Origin: Nitrosomonas oligotropha
GTDB taxonomy: Bacteria > Pseudomonadota > Gammaproteobacteria > Burkholderiales > Nitrosomonadaceae
Assembly (NCBI RefSeq): GCF_900106555.1
Contig: NZ_FNOE01000027.1
Coordinates: forward strand, 1-39,935
Direction of reading: 5' to 3'
Length of the DNA stretch: 39,935 nt
The notes under the pieces were generated by a model that ran no database searches, was not told where the DNA came from, and saw only the letters and a list, made by a program, of their open reading frames with translations. How positions within the stretch are numbered: the first letter of the stretch is position 1; each line of letters starts with the position of its first letter. Shown piece after piece: positions 14,978 to 23,397 of the stretch. A program made the position numbers and the translations under genes.

Positions 14978-17203
14978 TTAAACTGCCGCACTCGACAATA
15001 CAAACGCACGAACTGCGCTGGCATCGTAACCAAGTTCGCTGGTCCAGCCGTCCGTTGCCGTGGCATCCACGTACAGATTTTCGCTGAAGCCAGCCACTGG
15101 GCAGCCGTCGATCGCGCAACCCGCAGGCAGGTTATCGTTCAGCAGATTCGATACCGCGCGGGTGGTTGAGAACGAGCCGCTGCCAACAGGGTCCCAACCG
15201 CCGGGAGTAGGGAGTTGCAGCACGCTATTGGCCCCGCGAACCACACCGAAGTGATAGCGCGCGAATCCATGCGGATGTTTGGCTTGCCATGTCATCGTGA
15301 CAGAGTCTTTAGCCGCATAATTCAGCACGCCGCAGCACGGATCGGCTGCCAAGGCCCCGATAGTTGGCGCGTCGATACCGGCAAAGCAGTGATTATTATC
15401 GACGTGCAGCGTCACGATCATGCTACTGCCAACAACCAAACCGAGCGGTGCGGCAGCGGTGGTGTAAATTGTGCCGGTAAGATCGGGCACATCCGGCACG
15501 ACATACTGGATGCCTGATGCCGCGATGTTGACCGGCTGACCGTTGGCATTGAACAAATCCAACTTAAGTTGATACTTACCGCTGTTATCCGCTCCAACGG
15601 TATCGCCATTACCGTCATACGTCATGCCCGCCGCCAATTCTTGCGTTGGGAATTTCGCATTACTGAAATGCTCAACAATCTCGCTGATATGCGGTGGCGC
15701 ATCCCAAACCCCTTCGGGCGCGACCGAAGGGTAGGGAATCTCGAACAGATCGGGCACCATGTGACCGGCGCCGTCGTCGGCGTTCTTAGGACCGAGCAGA
15801 TATGGTGTCCACGCGGGCATCGGTCCGGTCGGCGTATTCACATCGTGGCGGTAATAGTGATAAACCGCGCTGCTCAGCGGCGCGAAATCGCCACTATCGC
15901 CTTTACGCCAGGAAACCCGGTAATACTTCGCGCCGAGCGCTTCCAATGCATTGGAAAACTCCAGGCGCGGCCGCAGCAAACCGCCCCACGGCGCGCCACT
16001 ATCGGTTAAACCGCGATTATCGTCGTCAGTGCTGCCTTGCAGCGACGGCGCGGTTCCGTAGATATGGCTTAATGCATGCGCACCGATGGCAAGAAACGCG
16101 ACCCAATTAGCGGGGCCGATCACCGGCGGGCAAGGTGAGCAGATTTGCGCCAGCGGATGCTTGGTGTACAACGTGACCTCGGTGCCGCAGACGTAATCCC
16201 AATGCGTATGGCACGAGACCGGCTTGGGTTCGTAAATCGTCACATCCAGGAAACCGAACAAACGCTGGCGCGCTTTGAAATAAAGATCGGGAATGTCGGT
16301 ATCGTTGCAGCCGCGGAAAAACACCGTTTGAAATTTTCCACAGGCATCGGTGGTCGTGGTCGCGACTTTTTGCTTGGTCACCAGCAGTGGGAAGAAACGG
16401 CAGAGCAACGGACGGATAATGAACGCATGGTCGATCAACGCTTGCTGGAATTGCAACCGGCTGCCGGCTTTGGCGATATATTTCAATTCCGTCGCGTTCG
16501 CGATTTCATCGAACGCATCCGCGGTGTCTTCCGGCGTAGCGGCTTCCTGCATGGCGCCCGAAGCTGCCATCATCATGCGCCGCTCAAATGGTGCTGGATC
16601 GGGTCCCGGGCCGGGCCACGGAAACGGTTCGGGGACTCGCGGCAGATCGACGACCGATGGCCATGGGCGCGGACGCACGATCACATCGCGCAGCCGGTCG
16701 ATAATGGCGTCCGGCAGCTTCGGAATAAGGACATGCAGCGGATCGACCTCAAAGACCTCGACCGTTGCATTGCATACCGGATATTCGACCGTCGTGCCGC
16801 CAACGATAATCCGTTTCATCAGCTTTCCGCGCACGAAACACGCCCGGAAAAACCAGCAATGCCAAATATCCGGGAACACGCGGAACCGCAATTCCTTGAC
16901 CGGATTTTTCGGATCGGCCAGCAGAAACTGCTGCTGTGCACCGCGGCGCATCAAATCGTCGTACCCAGCGTTTTTCTCCTCGGATGCCGGACCAACCAGG
17001 ATGCGCAACCGTTCTTTACTGGCGGATACAGGAATGCGCAACGCCGCTTTGCTGCCATCTTTAACTGGCGCAGAGGTAAGCATGCTTCCATCGGACGAGA
17101 ATGCATACGCAAAAACTTCAGGGGGTTTGGTATCGCTTGTAACGTCAACCAGCTCAGTGACGACAATAAGCTCGTAGAACCGGGGATTGTCTTTTATGGC
17201 CAT
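14978..17203 (-). CDS. Unrecognised 741-residue protein, Cys/Trp/Pro-rich
   Basis: I do not recognise this protein. It has a strong Shine-Dalgarno (AAGGAG seven bases before ATG) and no signal peptide or membrane span. Residues 1-120 look like a beta-rich domain. At about 122-160 (CFVRGKL...VCNATVEVFEVDPL) and 270-350 (TTTDACGKFQTVFF, IPDLYFKARQ, THWDYVCGTEVTLY) there is a pattern like transthyretin or carboxypeptidase-regulatory beta-sandwich domains split by an insert. That insert holds a Pro-rich linker (RPRPWPSVVDLPRVPEPFP). The C-terminal 350 residues contain YYRVSWRKGD, a YHYYRHDVNTPTG segment and several Cys pairs. A large modular binding or structural protein is the most that can be said. 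No operon partner. Confidence 0.7.
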   Translation of the reverse strand: MAIKDNPRFYELIVVTELVDVTSDTKPPEVFAYAFSSDGSMLTSAPVKDGSKAALRIPVSASKERLRILVGPASEEKNAGYDDLMRRGAQQQFLLADPKNPVKELRFRVFPDIWHCWFFRACFVRGKLMKRIIVGGTTVEYPVCNATVEVFEVDPLHVLIPKLPDAIIDRLRDVIVRPRPWPSVVDLPRVPEPFPWPGPGPDPAPFERRMMMAASGAMQEAATPEDTADAFDEIANATELKYIAKAGSRLQFQQALIDHAFIIRPLLCRFFPLLVTKQKVATTTTDACGKFQTVFFRGCNDTDIPDLYFKARQRLFGFLDVTIYEPKPVSCHTHWDYVCGTEVTLYTKHPLAQICSPCPPVIGPANWVAFLAIGAHALSHIYGTAPSLQGSTDDDNRGLTDSGAPWGGLLRPRLEFSNALEALGAKYYRVSWRKGDSGDFAPLSSAVYHYYRHDVNTPTGPMPAWTPYLLGPKNADDGAGHMVPDLFEIPYPSVAPEGVWDAPPHISEIVEHFSNAKFPTQELAAGMTYDGNGDTVGADNSGKYQLKLDLFNANGQPVNIAASGIQYVVPDVPDLTGTIYTTAAAPLGLVVGSSMIVTLHVDNNHCFAGIDAPTIGALAADPCCGVLNYAAKDSVTMTWQAKHPHGFARYHFGVVRGANSVLQLPTPGGWDPVGSGSFSTTRAVSNLLNDNLPAGCAIDGCPVAGFSENLYVDATATDGWTSELGYDASAVRAFVLSSAAV

Positions 17204-17559
17204 GATGTTCTCCTTATCAGAATGATGTGAGCAGGCTATTGGTTAACAGCCTGTAGAGAAACAGAATTTGGAACAAATGACAGATTTAAGCGCTGCTGGC
17301 CGGATTCGCCAATCGCAGCAAAATCAGCATAACAGAATTAACCGCGCGAACGAGACGTTTCGCACTGCGGCTTAAAGAATTTTATCAGGTTGATATGATA
17401 GTATTTTGATGTAGCTCAATATTTTGAGCTTAGATTATTTGCAATGTTAAGAAACGTTTAAGTAACCAGTGCCGGATTGCATAGCGCGGAAGGATTCCCA
17501 ACAACGTCGCGGTTGGGACACCGCGGTTGACTGCGGAGTGAGAGGTGAACGGGAAACCA
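17204..17559. other. 356-bp non-coding gap with an 18-bp palindrome
   Basis: No convincing gene. It holds the upstream region of the 741-residue gene (its Shine-Dalgarno AAGGAG is at 17211-17216) and the 3' flank of the small secreted protein gene. AGCTCAA (17413-17419), a TATT loop and TTGAGCT (17424-17430) form a perfect 7-bp hairpin in an AT-rich stretch. It could be a terminator of the gene ending at 17560 or an operator; no T-run decides it. Confidence 0.4.
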
Positions 17560-17913
17560 TCAGCACACACTGGCTCCCGTAATTTTTTGATTTGCAATGT
17601 CGATTGCGAACGAGCACTGAAACTCTTTTCCATCCTGAGAGCGAAGGCATTGCATTTCTCCGACAGTCTTTATCATGGCCCCGTCATCGGCACACTCGTC
17701 TGGTTTGGCGACAACTTTCATGGCATGGTATAAATCTCGTGCGGCAGCGCCGGACAACTCAAGGTGTAAGTGTGTGTCCCGCGCCTCGGATGGCGGTGGA
17801 TCGATGACTGTTTGACCCGCGATGCGGTATTGGCCGGAAAGCGATTTGTACTCCCAGGCATCAACCGGCAAGGCAGCTAGCAGCAAGAGTATGGTAACGA
17901 AGCTTCGTTTCAT
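17560..17913 (-). CDS. Small secreted protein of unknown function
   Basis: A 117-residue protein with a clear Sec signal peptide (KRSFVTILLLLAALPVDA, cleavage near VDA-WEY). The mature part of about 98 residues contains four Cys (PDECADD, EMQCLRS, FQCSF and the final residue), which may form two disulfides in the periplasm, and a DTHLHLELSGAAARDLYHAM helix-like segment. The pattern (short periplasmic beta/alpha domain with paired Cys) recalls small periplasmic inhibitors, but no family is recognised. AGGG lies upstream of the ATG. It is alone between the 741-residue gene and the DUF2971 gene, on the same strand as both. Confidence 0.6.
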   Translation of the reverse strand: MKRSFVTILLLLAALPVDAWEYKSLSGQYRIAGQTVIDPPPSEARDTHLHLELSGAAARDLYHAMKVVAKPDECADDGAMIKTVGEMQCLRSQDGKEFQCSFAIDIANQKITGASVC

Positions 17914-17946
17914 ATTAACCCTAACGATTGAATTAGCTGCATATGC

Positions 17947-18714
17947 CTAAAAGAGAGGAGCAGCCTTCATTTGAGACCAAAAAAGGCGAGGACTTATTGA
18001 CGGCTCGAATGCACTGACAATAGATTGGACCACGTTGTAGAAATACTCAGGAGCATATGGATCAACGTATACACGCTCAATCATTGTCGTTGAATCCCAA
18101 GGAATGCAAATGGATGTTGGTCTCTGCTCCAACGGCATCAAGCGGTAACTCGATGGAGAGCAGACAAGTCGTACCTCATTCTCATGTGCAAACGCTGAGC
18201 GTTTGTGCATTACCGGGTAAAAGGCATTTGCATCGGGAAACCATTCACGTTCGTAATCGATGTATTTGACACAACCAACGTAGGTTTCTAATTGCTCTTT
18301 AATGGTTTCCACCAATCGGTCATACGTGCTTTGTATCGCAATACCGTGACCGCTCCCGCAGTACAACCGCCACATTGCTTCCGACTCCTGCTCGTTGCCG
18401 TGCCAGCAACAGACGAAAGTGCTGCTCTGGTTCTCCCGGTACATGTTGGACATTTCAGCCCAACTATCCTTTGATCCATGCTGGCGGAGAAAAAGATCAA
18501 TACCTTCAATGGTTTTTTTAGTCAGCGACCCCTCATAGGGATCGGCAAATTTGTCGAGCCGCGACATAAACAATCGCTTCTCTTTCAACAACCAAACAAA
18601 CTTTGCGAGGTCCATGTACCGCCATATCCGTAATTGCTGATTGGGAGGCTGAGGGAAGCATGGGTGGTTCAAACGCTGTTCGAGCTTGTGTGACAATGGA
18701 ATGTCTTCAGACAT
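17947..18714 (-). CDS. DUF2971 domain protein
   Basis: A 255-residue soluble protein. DUF2971 hallmarks: RIWRYMDLAKFVWLLKEKRLF near the N-terminus, RLDKFADPYEGSL (about 51-63), FVCCWHGNEQESEAMWRLY (about 99-117) followed by GHGIAIQST, and the late FAHENEVRLVC. The function is unknown; the domain is common in accessory and defence-rich regions. The frame is open to a TTG at 18720, but the ATG at 18712-18714 is the likely start. It lies just outside the repeat-bracketed 9-kb segment. The AT-rich 230 bp upstream contain no gene. Confidence 0.8.
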   Translation of the reverse strand: MSEDIPLSHKLEQRLNHPCFPQPPNQQLRIWRYMDLAKFVWLLKEKRLFMSRLDKFADPYEGSLTKKTIEGIDLFLRQHGSKDSWAEMSNMYRENQSSTFVCCWHGNEQESEAMWRLYCGSGHGIAIQSTYDRLVETIKEQLETYVGCVKYIDYEREWFPDANAFYPVMHKRSAFAHENEVRLVCSPSSYRLMPLEQRPTSICIPWDSTTMIERVYVDPYAPEYFYNVVQSIVSAFEPSISPRLFWSQMKAAPLF

Positions 18715-18720
18715 GATCAA

Positions 18721-18950
18721 TATCTATCGAGCAGCTAACGTTTAAATTGAGGAACACCCCAGCAGGGATGTAACTGTGAACAATGTGAAAGGTGTTCTCT
18801 CCAATAATCATGTTTCTAATATTAACTGATAAGTTAAATATGAAAGTTAATTGAATCTAATACGACAATGTTGCTAGCTACAAATCTGTTCCATCTAGTA
18901 CATTAAAAGCAAAGCGAAAACATGATCGTTTAAGCATGGAAAAACCAATA
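18721..18950. other. AT-rich gap with no recognised gene
   Basis: This 230-bp stretch separates the DUF2971 gene from the left copy of the peptidase 3' repeat. It is visibly richer in A and T than its surroundings and has no ORF worth reporting. It presumably holds the promoter of the DUF2971 gene, but I cannot place it. Confidence 0.3.
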
Positions 18951-19549
18951 TTTCATAGAGTAGCACTCAATTATTATTGATGCCAAGCTTATCCAGCCTC
19001 GGTTGCAGCTCCAATAATCGAAGCGATACGGAATTAGCAATTAGGCTGCTAGCGCTCCACCAACACCACTTCAGCCACTTTAACTTCATCATTCCTTCTA
19101 AACCGTAATTCCACTTTCTCCCCCGCCTTCAACGACCACAAAATCGCCGCATACGACGCTAAATCACTGACCGGCTGCCCGGCCAGTTGAATCAAAATGT
19201 CGCCCTGTTGCAGTCCCGCTTGTTGCGCCGGGGAGCCGGGGAGGGTGTTGTCGATGCGCACGCCTTCGCCTTTATAAGAAAAATCCGGGACGGTGCCGAG
19301 GCTGGTTTTGCGTTTTTCCTTCGGTGTGGTGGATTCAGCGGAAGCGGGGGCTGACGATGATAGCGTAACTGTCAGCGGTTCGATGCGGTTGGCGAGGTAT
19401 TCGGTGGCTTCTTTGAGGATCGCGGCGACTTTGACCAATCCGGCGGTGTCGATTTTGTCGGCGGTGTCTCCGGGGGCGTGGTAGTCCTCGTCCGCACCGC
19501 GATGGATTTTGCCTTGATGCGCGGCGCCCACGTCCGGCCAGCTGGTGCC
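18951..19549 (-). repeat. Left copy of the peptidase 3' direct repeat
   Basis: From TTTCATAGAG at 18951 this sequence parallels the DNA from 27922 onwards in the same orientation, with a constant offset of about 8.97 kb and roughly 88-90% identity by eye, including 70-100 bp beyond the coding end. It is colinear up to TCGT at 19488-19491. It then jumps by the equivalent of 387 bp (right copy 28462-28848) and continues to about 19549, where it meets an IS3 remnant. Confidence 0.85.
19049..19549 (-). pseudogene. Truncated C-terminal fragment of the M28-PDZ peptidase
   Basis: This open frame encodes the end of a peptidase nearly identical in layout to the C-terminus of the 1153-residue protein at 28022-31483. 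It keeps the AAHQGKIH segment, then [18 protein letters not shown], and a complete C-terminal PDZ domain ([20 protein letters not shown]). An in-frame 129-codon deletion, at a 4-bp TCGT microhomology, has removed the metal-binding core ([11 protein letters not shown] and SSDQ blocks). The N-terminal 850 or so residues are missing. It begins at the junction with an IS3 orfA remnant and has no proper start, so it cannot be an active peptidase. Whether a PDZ-only product is made is unknown. Confidence 0.85.
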
Positions 19550-19854
19550 TTCCGCAATATCTCATTCGCTCGTTTGAGCTCACGATTTTCCCGTTCCAGT
19601 TGCTTGAGACGTTCGTAATCCGATGTCGACATGCCGCCTCGAATTCCCCGATCCGTCTCCGCTGTGCAGCCAATCTTCGATGCAATCGATTTGATCGCCG
19701 GCCATTGCGATCCATACTCTTTCTGCTGTTCAAATACCAATCTAACCGCTCGTCCCCGTACTTCCGGTGAATAACTGATTTGATCCTTCATCTTCTCCTT
19801 CTTTCGAATCATTTTATCTCCGGAAACCCGGGACGATTCAAGGGGACAACTTCA
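19546..19854 (-). mobile_element. Remnant of an IS3-family element (5' end with truncated orfA)
   Basis: The minus strand encodes an IS3-type OrfA from the ATG at 19789-19791 (GAAGGAG just upstream): [20 protein letters not shown], the helix-turn-helix region, then [20 protein letters not shown] and ANEILRKA, the usual leucine-zipper end. Two lesions are visible. About ten residues normally found between GCTAET and DRGIRGG are missing, and the gene stops being IS sequence at 19546-19549, where TGCC is shared with the peptidase fragment. OrfB with the DDE domain is absent. The outer end is placed near 19854 because the sequence there reads TGAAGTTGTCCCC outward to inward, but this is approximate. 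Confidence 0.8.
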
Positions 19855-20147
19855 ATACTGGGTTAAGCCATAAGGTTACACTCGTATATACATCTAATTT
19901 TACAGATGAAATAATAAATCCGTCATGAAAGATAAAAAACATGACACCTCGTCTTAATCAGCGCAACTACATAGACTGGTGGTTGAAAGCTTCCGAGGTT
20001 TTTTAGGGAATATCCATTTTTTGAAAATTAATAACGCGCTAAACCTTCACAAAAGCAAAAGGGTTTGCAAATGGATTAAATCTCCTTCTTACGCGCAGTA
20101 TTTGTGGATAAAGCGATTTTTTTACCGAAGAAGTATGGGAGCATAGT
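19855..20147 (+). promoter_or_regulatory. Upstream region of the RND efflux operon
   Basis: This 293-bp AT-rich stretch has no gene. GTCATG (19922-19927) and CATGAC (19940-19945) form a 6-bp inverted repeat with a 12-bp A-rich spacer, and CATCT/AGATG forms another nearby; either could be an operator. No TetR-, MarR- or LysR-type regulator gene adjoins the operon. GGGAG at 20137-20141 is the Shine-Dalgarno of the permease gene. No convincing -35/-10 pair was found. Confidence 0.35.
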
Positions 20148-23100
20148 ATGAATCAAATTGTACTGATCGCTTTACGAAGACCATATACCTTTGTAGTTCT
20201 TTCAATTCTGATCGTTATATTTGGAATCAGAGCGATACGGCATGCACCGACCGATGTTTTTCCCGCTATCAAAATTCCTGTAATTTCTGTAGTTTGGGCT
20301 TACGCCGGCATGTTGCCGCTGGATGTGTCCGGTCGTATCACTTTTTACTTCGAGCGCATGCTGACCTCGACGGTGGAAGGTATCTCGGATATCGTCAGTC
20401 AAGCTTACTATGGCATCAGCATCACAAATATTTTTCTTCAGCCCCATACTAACCTCCCTGGCGCTGAAGCGGAAGTCACAGCGATAAGCCAGACCATCGT
20501 CAACGCGCTGCCACCGGATATTTCGCCGCCGATGATCATGCGTTTGGAAGCATCTTCGGTAGCGGTTGCCAGTCTGCAGGTTACCTCAGATGAGATGACG
20601 CCGGCAGAACTCTATAATCTTGCTTATACGCAAATCAGACCCTTGCTTGTAGTGATCCCGGGGGCGATTCTTCCACATCCTTACGGTGGAAAACCCAAAC
20701 AGCTTTTGGTGTCCCTCGATAAAGACAAAATGTTGGCTCGTAATGTGTCGCCAACGGATATCCATGCGGCCTTCGATCGACAGAATATCGTGTTGCCCGC
20801 GGGTGACATGAAGATCGGTCAGACAGACTGGATGGTTCAAACAAACGCGATGCCGCCCAATATCGAGGAATTCAATGAGATTCCGATTAAAAGAGAAGGC
20901 AATTCCTTCGTTTTCTTGCGTGACGTCGCCGATGTTCAGCTTGCAGGTCCCCCGCAAACAAACTCCGTAATGGTGGATGGTAAACAGGCTGTTATTATTG
21001 TCGTCATGAAAAGTGGTGAGGCATCGACCCTGGACGTAGTCAACGGCATCAGGGCAGCGCTTCCACGTATCAAGGAGATCGTGCCGTCTCATGTGGATGT
21101 CAAAATCATTACTGATGCATCGCTCTTCGTGAGGGAGTCCATTGAGGAGGTAACGCATGAGATGGCGATCGCTGGTCTGCTTGTCGGCTTGATTGTCATG
21201 CTCATGCTGGGCTCATGGCGTCCCATGGTAGTCGTTACGACTTCAATTCCATTGTGTATTTTAACCTCCCTTATCTTCCTGCAAGTGCTGAATGAGTCGA
21301 TGAACGTCATGACGCTGGGAGGATTGGCGCTAGCGGTAGGGATTCTTGTCGATGACGCGACAGTGATGATAGAGAACATCGATACCCACCTGGAGATGGG
21401 TAAAGGACTCGATGAAGCAATCATTGATGCAGCAAATCAGATCGTTATTCCGACGCTGCTTGCTACGTTATGTATATGCATTGTCTGGTTGCCGCTGTTT
21501 ACGCTTTCTGGCGTATCGGGCTTTCTGTTCAAGCCAATGGCGCTGGCGGTGATATTTGCTATGCTGGCGTCCTTCATTCTGTCGCGTACGCTTGTACCGA
21601 CCATGGCGAAATATCTGATTAAGCATCCTCATGCGGAGGAACACGAAAAGGAATCGCACCAGAGCGATGAAAAGCCAGCGGGGAGGTTTGCCGGTTTTCA
21701 GCAGAGATTAAAGCATCATATGGGAATTTTCTCCCGTTTTCAGAAGGGATTCGAGGCTCGCTTTCTTCAATTCTGTGTTTGGTATAGCGGATTGCTCGAA
21801 TACACAATTGAAAATCGCCGTCGACTTGCAACGATCATGCTGGCTTTCGCGCTTATCTCTCTTATTTTGTTCTACTTCAACGGACGTGATTTCTTTCCTG
21901 AAGTCAGATCAGGAACCATCCAGATGCACATGCGGGCACCCCTCGGTACACGGATGGAATCCACAAACCGCATTGCCACGCTGGTTTCTAACGATATCAA
22001 AGAATTGCTTCCCGGGCAGGTCGAAGATATCGTCAGTAATTGCGGCATACCCGTCGGACCGCATAACCTAGCGTTTATTCCGACGCCCACCATCGGAACG
22101 CAGGATTGCGATCTCACAATTACCCTGTTCAACGAAAAATCGGCAGTGTGGGATCTCCGTGAAATTCTTCATAAAGGTTTGAAAGAGCGCTATCCAGGAA
22201 GTGAATTCACATTTCAGCCAGCCGATCTGATAGCGAAAATTTTGAATTTCGGTTCTCCTTCTCCAATTACTGTTCAGATTAACGGGATGGACATATACGG
22301 AAACTACGAATATGCACGCCAACTGCAAGCTAAGCTACGCAAAATTCCTGGCTCCTCCGACGTAGTCATCCAGCAAACCATGCGCACGCCAACCATGTTT
22401 GTCGAAGGCCAAAGAACATTTGGACTCGGTGTTAACAAGAGTGAAACGGACATTGCTCTGAATATGTTGATAACCACTAATGGAACCCAGCAGATCGATC
22501 AGAAATACTGGCTGGATCTGAAAACCGGGGTTTCCTATCAGATCAATATATATAATCCTCAACCTCAGGTCGCAAGTGTAAATGACTTGAACACGATTCC
22601 TGTCAAGAAGATAGGGGATGATGGCCTGGATCAGGACTATCAACTCCTGGGCAATCTAACGAAACTATCACCGGTAGGAACACCCGGTCTGGTTACCCAT
22701 AGGGGCATCATGCCGTTGATCGAGGTCTATGTATCTGCTGAAGGGCGTGGGCTTGGCGGTGTGCTGGACGATGTCAAGAAGATTGTTGATGAGATGGACG
22801 ATTTAGTCCCTCGTGGTTCCGAAGTTCAAATCGCTGGTCAAGCCGCCAATATGGTTACTACCTATGGCGAACTGATTATCGGCCTCATAGCGGCTGTCGT
22901 GCTGATCTATCTCCTGCTTGTCATCAATTTTCAATCATGGTTGGATCCTTTCATCATCATTACAGCATTGCCGGGTGCGTTAGCAGGCATTGCCTGGGCT
23001 TTGTTCCTGACCCAAACGAACATTTCCGTACCGGCTCTGACAGGCGCCATCATGGCGATGGGAACGGCCACGGCGAATTCCATACTGGTCGTGTCCTATG

Positions 23101-23396
23101 CACGGGAGCGCATCCAAATTCATGGCGATCCTTTGTTAGCCGCGATTGAGTCAGGTAAAGCGCGTATTCGTCCTGTACTGATGACTGCGGCAGCCATGAT
23201 TATGGGCATGCTTCCGATGGCTATGGGAGGATCCACCAATGCGCCGCTGGGTCGTGCGGTTATTGGCGGCTTGACGTTCGCAACTGTGTATACCCTGTTT
23301 TTTGTTCCCTGTGTGTACGCCGTCATCTATTACAGCCGCAAGCGAAGCGTTTCTAAAAATGAGCAGCAAGACGCCCTTCAACAAGGAGACTCATGA
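20148..23396 (+). CDS. RND-family efflux permease (AcrB/MexB-like)
   Basis: This 1082-residue inner-membrane pump subunit has the RND plan: TM1 at 12-30, a large periplasmic loop, TM2-6, a cytoplasmic Lys/Glu/His-rich insert at about 500-540, TM7 at about 565, a second loop and TM8-12 at the end. TM4 keeps the proton-relay pair of aspartates (GILVDDATVMIEN). TM10 reads MGTATANSILVVSYARE, with Ala or Thr where AcrB has the relay Lys (SAKNAIL); this matches a divergent RND subgroup. It should use proton motive force to export an unknown substrate with the adaptor and outer-membrane factor encoded next. GGGAG precedes the ATG. The stop is 1 bp from the next start. Confidence 0.9.
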   Translation: MNQIVLIALRRPYTFVVLSILIVIFGIRAIRHAPTDVFPAIKIPVISVVWAYAGMLPLDVSGRITFYFERMLTSTVEGISDIVSQAYYGISITNIFLQPHTNLPGAEAEVTAISQTIVNALPPDISPPMIMRLEASSVAVASLQVTSDEMTPAELYNLAYTQIRPLLVVIPGAILPHPYGGKPKQLLVSLDKDKMLARNVSPTDIHAAFDRQNIVLPAGDMKIGQTDWMVQTNAMPPNIEEFNEIPIKREGNSFVFLRDVADVQLAGPPQTNSVMVDGKQAVIIVVMKSGEASTLDVVNGIRAALPRIKEIVPSHVDVKIITDASLFVRESIEEVTHEMAIAGLLVGLIVMLMLGSWRPMVVVTTSIPLCILTSLIFLQVLNESMNVMTLGGLALAVGILVDDATVMIENIDTHLEMGKGLDEAIIDAANQIVIPTLLATLCICIVWLPLFTLSGVSGFLFKPMALAVIFAMLASFILSRTLVPTMAKYLIKHPHAEEHEKESHQSDEKPAGRFAGFQQRLKHHMGIFSRFQKGFEARFLQFCVWYSGLLEYTIENRRRLATIMLAFALISLILFYFNGRDFFPEVRSGTIQMHMRAPLGTRMESTNRIATLVSNDIKELLPGQVEDIVSNCGIPVGPHNLAFIPTPTIGTQDCDLTITLFNEKSAVWDLREILHKGLKERYPGSEFTFQPADLIAKILNFGSPSPITVQINGMDIYGNYEYARQLQAKLRKIPGSSDVVIQQTMRTPTMFVEGQRTFGLGVNKSETDIALNMLITTNGTQQIDQKYWLDLKTGVSYQINIYNPQPQVASVNDLNTIPVKKIGDDGLDQDYQLLGNLTKLSPVGTPGLVTHRGIMPLIEVYVSAEGRGLGGVLDDVKKIVDEMDDLVPRGSEVQIAGQAANMVTTYGELIIGLIAAVVLIYLLLVINFQSWLDPFIIITALPGALAGIAWALFLTQTNISVPALTGAIMAMGTATANSILVVSYARERIQIHGDPLLAAIESGKARIRPVLMTAAAMIMGMLPMAMGGSTNAPLGRAVIGGLTFATVYTLFFVPCVYAVIYYSRKRSVSKNEQQDALQQGDS

Positions 23397-23397
23397 T

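Noticed and set aside
16145..17230. A 361-codon plus-strand ORF opposite the 741-residue gene
   Set aside because: The minus-strand frame has a strong Shine-Dalgarno and better amino-acid composition. The plus frame is Arg/Gln/Ile-rich, without a ribosome-binding site, and reads as a shadow.
19049..19531. An independent PDZ protein gene
   Set aside because: It is colinear with the 3' end of the large peptidase gene, starts at a deletion/IS junction and has no true start codon or ribosome-binding site, so it is better called a fragment.
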